This document shows, piece by piece, positions 5,368 through 9,325 of a stretch of 9,325 nt of DNA. A program made the position numbers and the translations under genes. The stretch comes from DATGMS01 sp040905145 (GTDB lineage Bacteria > Bacteroidota > Bacteroidia > Cytophagales > Cyclobacteriaceae): the NCBI GenBank assembly GCA_040905145.1, contig JBBDSC010000062.1, forward strand, positions 1 to 9,325, written 5' to 3'. The notes beneath the pieces are model-generated. The model was not told the origin of the DNA. It did no database searches and saw only the letters and a list, made by a program, of their open reading frames with translations. Within the stretch, counting starts at the first letter, position 1; each line of letters begins with the position of its first letter.

Positions 5368-7416
5368 ATGAAAAAAACAACCATATTACTGATTATATGC
5401 CTGGCCATCTCTTCTATAAGTGTTGCACAAATAGACAGAACCAAATTACCGGAGCCGGGTCCTGCCCCCGAGATTGAACTGGGTGATGTTGCTTCCTTTA
5501 CGCTTGAAAATGGATTGCAGGTTTTTGTCGTGGAAAACGACAAATTACCTAGGGTTACCTTTTCCCTTGTATTGGAAAGGGATCCCATTTTAGAAGAGGA
5601 CAAAGCGGGAATGACAAGCTTTGTAGGGGAAATGCTCACCGCCGGCACCACCAATAGGACAAAGGAGGAGCTGGATGAGGAAGTGGATTTTATTGGAGCC
5701 TCATTAAGTGCAGGTTCAACCTCTTTGAATGGTTCTTCTTTAAAAAAACACCAGGATAAGATCCTTGAATTAATGACTGATGTGCTTTTCAATCCTGTCT
5801 TTCCCCAGTCCGAGCTGGATAAATTAAAAAAGCAGGCCATCACTGGGCTGGCAGCTGCCAAAGATAACCCTGACGCAATTTCCGGCATATTGACGGCTGC
5901 ATTGGTGTATGGGAAAGACCATCCGTATGGGGAAAACCAAACGGAAAAAACCACTGAGAATATTACCGTAGAGGATATAAAATCTTATTATGACACCTAT
6001 TTTAAGCCAAACATCTCCTATTTGGCCATAGTTGGGGATATTGATGAAAAAGAAGCGGAAAAATTGGTCAATCAATCTTTTGCTAATTGGGAACAAGAAG
6101 CAGTCCCGACCATGGAATATGATGCCCCTGTTTTGCCCACCGAGATTAAAGTAGGCCTTGTGGATAGGTCTGCTTCCGTCCAATCAGTGATCAAGATGAG
6201 CTATCCCCTTGAAATGAACCCCCGAAAGGAGGATTATTTAGCTACCCGCGTCTTAGGTTATATTCTTGGCGGGGGCTTTAATTCAAGGCTCAATATGAAT
6301 CTAAGGGAAGAAAAAGGGTACACTTATGGTGCTGGTTCTTCCATTGGTTCAGATAAATTGATTGCCAGTTTTACCGCAAGCACTTCAGTGAGAACAGAAG
6401 TGACGGATTCTGCCATTACAGAAATGATTTATGAAATCAGAAATATAGTGGAAAAAGGGATAACTGAAGAGGAATTGGAAGAAGCCAAAGCCAACTTGAG
6501 CGGGAGCTTTGGCAGATCTTTGGAACACCCATCCACCATTGCCAGCTTTGCCATCAACATAGCAAGGTATGATCTCCCTGAGGATTACTACTCCACCTAT
6601 TTGCAGCGATTGAATGCGTTGGAGGTAGAGGATATCAATGCTGCGGCAGAAAAATATATCAAGCCGGAGAATATGTATATCACCATAGTAGGGAAGGGGG
6701 ATGAATTACAAAATAAACTGAGCCAATTTGGGGAAGTTCAGCTTTATGACCATAAAGGGGATAAAGCCCGGGAAATAGCCATGGCAGATGCGGATATGAC
6801 TGCTGAAAAAGTCATTGATAACTACCTGGTAGCTATAGGTGGTGAAGAAAAAGCAAAAGCTATTAAAACGGCAAAAATTAAAAAGAGTGCTGAAATACAA
6901 GGTCAGGAAATGGTATTTTCCATCGTGCAGGATCTCCCGGCGATGAAATTCAATCATAAGGTAGAGGTGATGGGACAGGTCATGCAAGAAACAAGTGTGG
7001 CCAATGGAAAAGCAACTGTAGAAAGCGGGGGTCAAACCCAAACTTTGACGGACGAGCAATATGAAGAAGCGAAAATGAACATGTTTATCTTTCCGGAACT
7101 GCACTATGAGGAGTTGGGATATTCTTTCGCGCTTGAGGGGGTAAAGGATGTCGACGGGGAAGATGCCTACAAAGTAGTGATCACCAATCCTACAGGTGCC
7201 GAAGTGGTAAATTATTATAGTCTGGATTCCGGCCTGAAAATTAAAAGTGAGAATGAAACTTTGGGAAATGTCTCCTATAACAAGTATGGGTCTTATGACG
7301 GGGTCAAATATCCTGTAGAAGAATCCATTCAAATGCCCGGTATGCCGATGGCATTGATCAGTAAAGTGGAATCTTTATCGTTTAATGAAGAGCTTACAGC
7401 AGCTGATTTTGAATAA
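5368..7416 (+). CDS. Exported M16 family protein without zinc motif, with extra C-terminal domain
   Basis: A 682-residue partner of the preceding M16 peptidase. The signal peptide (MKKTTILLIICLAISSISVA) is probably cut after Ala20. Two M16 halves span about residues 40-240 and 255-460. The zinc motif site reads SFVGE (84-88) in place of HFLEH, so this subunit should not be catalytic. It keeps the C-terminal substrate-binding signature, GGGFNSRL (301-308) and REEKGYTY (313-320, Arg313 and Tyr320). After about residue 470 comes an added region of about 210 residues beginning AEKVIDNYLVAIGGEEKAKA, rich in beta-type segments, which resembles the LolA/outer-membrane-lipoprotein-sorting style of fold seen in Bacteroidota proteins (weak, by eye). 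The 19-base gap to the upstream gene indicates an operon. A large hairpin follows the stop. Confidence 0.9.
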   Translation: MKKTTILLIICLAISSISVAQIDRTKLPEPGPAPEIELGDVASFTLENGLQVFVVENDKLPRVTFSLVLERDPILEEDKAGMTSFVGEMLTAGTTNRTKEELDEEVDFIGASLSAGSTSLNGSSLKKHQDKILELMTDVLFNPVFPQSELDKLKKQAITGLAAAKDNPDAISGILTAALVYGKDHPYGENQTEKTTENITVEDIKSYYDTYFKPNISYLAIVGDIDEKEAEKLVNQSFANWEQEAVPTMEYDAPVLPTEIKVGLVDRSASVQSVIKMSYPLEMNPRKEDYLATRVLGYILGGGFNSRLNMNLREEKGYTYGAGSSIGSDKLIASFTASTSVRTEVTDSAITEMIYEIRNIVEKGITEEELEEAKANLSGSFGRSLEHPSTIASFAINIARYDLPEDYYSTYLQRLNALEVEDINAAAEKYIKPENMYITIVGKGDELQNKLSQFGEVQLYDHKGDKAREIAMADADMTAEKVIDNYLVAIGGEEKAKAIKTAKIKKSAEIQGQEMVFSIVQDLPAMKFNHKVEVMGQVMQETSVANGKATVESGGQTQTLTDEQYEEAKMNMFIFPELHYEELGYSFALEGVKDVDGEDAYKVVITNPTGAEVVNYYSLDSGLKIKSENETLGNVSYNKYGSYDGVKYPVEESIQMPGMPMALISKVESLSFNEELTAADFE

Positions 7417-7421
7417 ACCAA

Positions 7422-7462
7422 TTTCCGGCCTATGCGCCTTTGGTGGTCGCATAGGCCGGAAA
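7422..7462. terminator. Strong inverted repeat between convergent genes; probable bidirectional terminator
   Basis: TTTCCGGCCTATGCG (7422-7436) is perfectly mirrored by CGCATAGGCCGGAAA (7448-7462), giving a 15-bp GC-rich stem with an 11-base loop. It fills most of the 50-base gap between the M16 operon on the plus strand and trmN6 on the minus strand. There is no clear T-run after the stem in either direction, so the stem may work with Rho or as a 3'-end protecting structure. Confidence 0.65.
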
Positions 7463-7466
7463 ATTG

Positions 7467-8180
7467 TCAGAAAGCCAATAAGAAATCAGCCAATAATTTC
7501 TTATAGTCAGCTGAATAGTTAAGGTCATTGTCCCGGATGAAAAGTGTCTTTTTCTTGCTTGTGCTCGCATGAAAAGAAAATGCCACGACCACCCGCAAAA
7601 CGCAGGCCTGAGGCCTATCCCTCCATTCAAAGCTTTCATTGGCAAATAAATGAAATTCCCCTGCGATTTTCTCCAGGTCCTGCATTTGCCTCTCCGGCAA
7701 TATCACCCAGAATTTACCTTGTGGGGACAATAGCCGCACAACACCTTTGATGAGATCATCAAAAGATAAAGCATCATTGTGCAGCGCAAGGTTCCGCTGT
7801 TGGTCCCTTGACTTGTGATGGGCCGGAAAATAAGGTGGGTTGCTGACAATAAGATCAAAATGTTCACCGGGCTGATTGGCAAAATCCTGAAAAGAAAGGT
7901 GATAAAGGAAAATTCGGTGATTCCATGGACCGGAGGCAACATTGGCTGAAGCTTGTTCAAAAGCAGCCCCATCAATTTCCACTGCATGTACTTCTGAAGA
8001 TGGAAACCTTTGAGCCAACATCAATGCCACTACACCGGTACCCGTGCCCACATCCAAAATCCTGTCCATTTTATCATGGGAAGACAGGGCCCCTAAAACA
8101 ACCGCATCCGTACTTACCTTCATGCCGCAGTTTTCCTGGTGGATCATGAATTGCTTAAACTGAAAATAAGAGTTGGCCAT
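7467..8180 (-). CDS. trmN6: tRNA1(Val) (adenine(37)-N6)-methyltransferase
   Basis: A 237-residue protein of the TrmN6/YfiC family, which methylates N6 of adenosine 37 next to the anticodon of tRNA1(Val) using SAM. Signatures: FQFKQFMIHQENCGMKVSTD (6-25), which is the typical F-x-FKQF...MKV-x-TD start; SAM motif I ILDVGTGTGV (41-50); the acidic end of strand 2 VEID (67-70); and the N6-adenine catalytic motif NPPYF (114-118). Length and N-terminus fit the family, supporting the start at 8180. It converges with the M16 operon across a strong hairpin. An IS630-type element ends about 15 bases upstream of the start codon, so the native promoter may have been displaced, although the element's transposase is transcribed in the same direction. 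Confidence 0.88.
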   Translation of the reverse strand: MANSYFQFKQFMIHQENCGMKVSTDAVVLGALSSHDKMDRILDVGTGTGVVALMLAQRFPSSEVHAVEIDGAAFEQASANVASGPWNHRIFLYHLSFQDFANQPGEHFDLIVSNPPYFPAHHKSRDQQRNLALHNDALSFDDLIKGVVRLLSPQGKFWVILPERQMQDLEKIAGEFHLFANESFEWRDRPQACVLRVVVAFSFHASTSKKKTLFIRDNDLNYSADYKKLLADFLLAF

Positions 8181-8203
8181 TTCTAAATTACACTAGTGTC
8201 AAG

Positions 8204-8905
8204 TCACACGTTAATTGACGGATAGAGTCGTTTTAATTTCATTCTGGCATCCTTTGTTGTGAACTGCCAGTTTATCGTTGCGGCCAGGTTGTTTCTACGG
8301 TCTTGCCAGGCTTTTACTTCCCGTCTTATTTTTTCCATACTGTCAATTCGCCCTGACAAGCATTGCCCTGTGAGTACGTTTAATTCTATTTCTGCCATAT
8401 TCAGCCAACTGCCGTGCTTAGGGGTATATATAAAGTTAAATCTATTGCAGATACGACTGGCTTCTTGTGGTTCAAAGACTTCATATAATGAACCTGGTTG
8501 GTGAGTATTTAAATTGTCCATTACTGAATTTATCTTTTCAGCTTTTGCAAAGTAGTTATCTGCAATTTCCCGGATAAAAAAGGCCCATTCTTTTTTTGTC
8601 TTCCCCTCCGTTACCTGCACATATCTTTTTCCAGCTAGTGGTTCGTTTGCCATAAAGATATTACAAGTCCCAACTCTCTGATATTCATAGTCTATCTTCT
8701 TTTCTTTCCCCGGTTTCATTTCTATGCTTTCCCTGGTTTCTTTTATTAATTGCTGGGGCGATTCATCCATGCAAACCACGGGGATAGTTGGGTTATAGGG
8801 CAGTTTGTAGGTTTCCAGTACTTTTTCCATATCTGCAACAAACTGTCCGTTTCTTGCCCTGCCAATTACCCATCCTTTAACTTTCCATGGCTTAAGTTCT
8901 TTTTT
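8204..8905 (-). CDS. IS630 family transposase, C-terminal DDE catalytic part (second reading frame)
   Basis: This is the catalytic half of the transposase. The frame opens inside the run of A at 8900-8907 and reads ELKPWKVKGWVIGRARNGQF, a normal IS630 continuation, so the methionine at 8830 is not the true start. Counted from that methionine, the DDE triad is visible: D22 in VVCMDES, D105 in VMDNLNTH, and E147 in HGSWLNMAEIE. The C-terminal end (KLKRLYPSINV) looks complete. Expression as an active enzyme requires joining to the upstream frame by a +1 (or equivalent) shift at the A-run. The catalytic half itself shows no internal stop or deletion. Confidence 0.85.
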   Translation of the reverse strand, partial: KKELKPWKVKGWVIGRARNGQFVADMEKVLETYKLPYNPTIPVVCMDESPQQLIKETRESIEMKPGKEKKIDYEYQRVGTCNIFMANEPLAGKRYVQVTEGKTKKEWAFFIREIADNYFAKAEKINSVMDNLNTHQPGSLYEVFEPQEASRICNRFNFIYTPKHGSWLNMAEIELNVLTGQCLSGRIDSMEKIRREVKAWQDRRNNLAATINWQFTTKDARMKLKRLYPSINV

Positions 8906-9325
8906 TTAGCGTCCGTCTTATGGTTTCGTACGAAACACTGTCCACATATTTCAGTTCAACCATTTTATCTGCCAGCAACCGAAGAGACCATTTCGCATAC
9001 CCTTCAGGTGGATCAGAACAACATAAGGTAACCAATTTGGCCTCTCTTTCTCCATCCATAACCCGGTGATAATATCGCTCGCTTATTTCGGTTTTTCCGT
9101 ACACAGCTACTTCAAACCCCTCTTCAACAAATAGTTTTTTTAATCTGTCAATTGTTCTGTCTCCTATTTGCAATACCTTCGCCACTTCTTCATTTTTCGT
9201 TTTATCTCCAAATGCCCATTCATCACAATTCAGTAAAATGAGTGCATTTCTAATTACCTGCGCTTTACGTTTGCCTTTCTTGACTAGCGTTTGAAGTTCT
9301 TCTCTTTCTTCTTTGGTTAATGTGA
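8892..9325 (-). CDS. IS630 family transposase, N-terminal HTH part (first reading frame, partial)
   Basis: The DNA-binding half of the transposase; its true start lies beyond the window. The frame is open from the edge, beginning LTKEEREELQTLVKKG, then AQVIRNALILLNCDE, the N-terminal helix-turn-helix typical of IS630. It continues through the second HTH segment (EEVAKVLQIGDRTIDRLKKL) and the linker YETIRRTLKK. It ends at a TAA just after a run of eight A (8900-8907 on the plus strand as T). Family members continue directly into the LKPW segment, which here is in another frame, so the break is at the A-run. A GTG near 9185 is internal and not the real start. Confidence 0.82.
   Translation of the reverse strand, partial: TLTKEEREELQTLVKKGKRKAQVIRNALILLNCDEWAFGDKTKNEEVAKVLQIGDRTIDRLKKLFVEEGFEVAVYGKTEISERYYHRVMDGEREAKLVTLCCSDPPEGYAKWSLRLLADKMVELKYVDSVSYETIRRTLKKRT
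8900..8907 (-). other. A8 homopolymer at transposase frame change
   Basis: On the coding strand, CT followed by eight A and then GAAC. Reading in the first frame gives LKKRT-stop. Removing one A (or adding two) gives LKK-(K)-ELKPW, which restores the IS630 protein. Runs of A of this length are known sites of transcriptional slippage and of frameshifting in IS elements, and also of replication errors. Confidence 0.7.

Larger units (their letters stand above)
8194..9325 (-). mobile_element. IS630-family insertion sequence, cut by the right window edge
   Basis: An IS630/Tc1-mariner-type element defined by its transposase, which fills the right end of the window and continues beyond it. The left boundary is inferred: the transposase stop is at 8204-8206, and TA dinucleotides (the IS630 target) lie at 8189-8190 and 8194-8195, within the palindrome ACACTAGTGT (8190-8199). 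Only one end is visible, so terminal inverted repeats and the target duplication cannot be confirmed. Confidence 0.8.

Noticed and set aside
5319..5954. Antisense 211-residue open frame across the M16 gene junction
   Set aside because: Low-complexity Ser-rich product, fully antisense to two well-supported genes; a shadow frame.
6706..7332. Antisense 208-residue open frame within the second M16 gene
   Set aside because: No recognisable domain, unusual Phe/Ile/His-rich composition, and fully covered by a supported gene.
1..9325. CRISPR arrays, tRNA or rRNA genes
   Set aside because: No regularly spaced repeats, cloverleaf or rRNA-like sequence was seen.

Overview
The window looks like a chromosomal segment of a Bacteroidota bacterium, most likely of the Cyclobacteriaceae/Cytophagales type. 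This is inferred from moderate GC content, A-rich start regions with no clear Shine-Dalgarno sites, a PA2169-type four-helix protein, paired M16 peptidases with signal peptides, and the overall protein style. No RNA gene or housekeeping marker fixes the genus.

Bases 1-2994 hold a TPP (thiamine pyrophosphate) riboswitch followed by four genes joined by ATGA stop/start overlaps. The genes encode a class I SAM methyltransferase, an AIR-synthase-fold kinase-like protein related to HypE and ThiL, a divergent ThiE/TenI-type barrel protein that lacks several thiamine phosphate synthase signature residues, and a small Trm112-like zinc-ribbon protein. The riboswitch ties the set to thiamine status, but none of the genes is a textbook thiamine gene. 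This is the most interesting part of the window: it may be a coupled, undescribed branch of thiamine or pyrimidine/thiazole metabolism, with a methyltransferase and its probable Trm112-type partner at the two ends of the operon.

Bases 2957-4019 hold two mostly empty intergenic stretches around a PA2169-family (DUF2383) ferritin-like four-helix protein. The stop codon of that gene lies inside a perfect 13-bp inverted repeat.

Bases 4020-7416 encode two exported M16 (insulinase-like) proteins in tandem. The first has the zinc motif HFFEH but lacks the usual Arg/Tyr pair of the C-terminal half. The second lacks the zinc motif but keeps Arg/Tyr and carries an extra C-terminal domain of about 210 residues. 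They look like the complementary halves of a heterodimeric protease.

A strong 15-bp inverted repeat separates this pair from a convergent trmN6 (yfiC) tRNA methyltransferase gene. About 15 bases upstream of its start codon lies the end of an IS630-family insertion sequence that runs off the right edge. Its transposase is split into two frames at a run of eight A (coding strand), either a programmed frameshift/slippage site or a disabling mutation.
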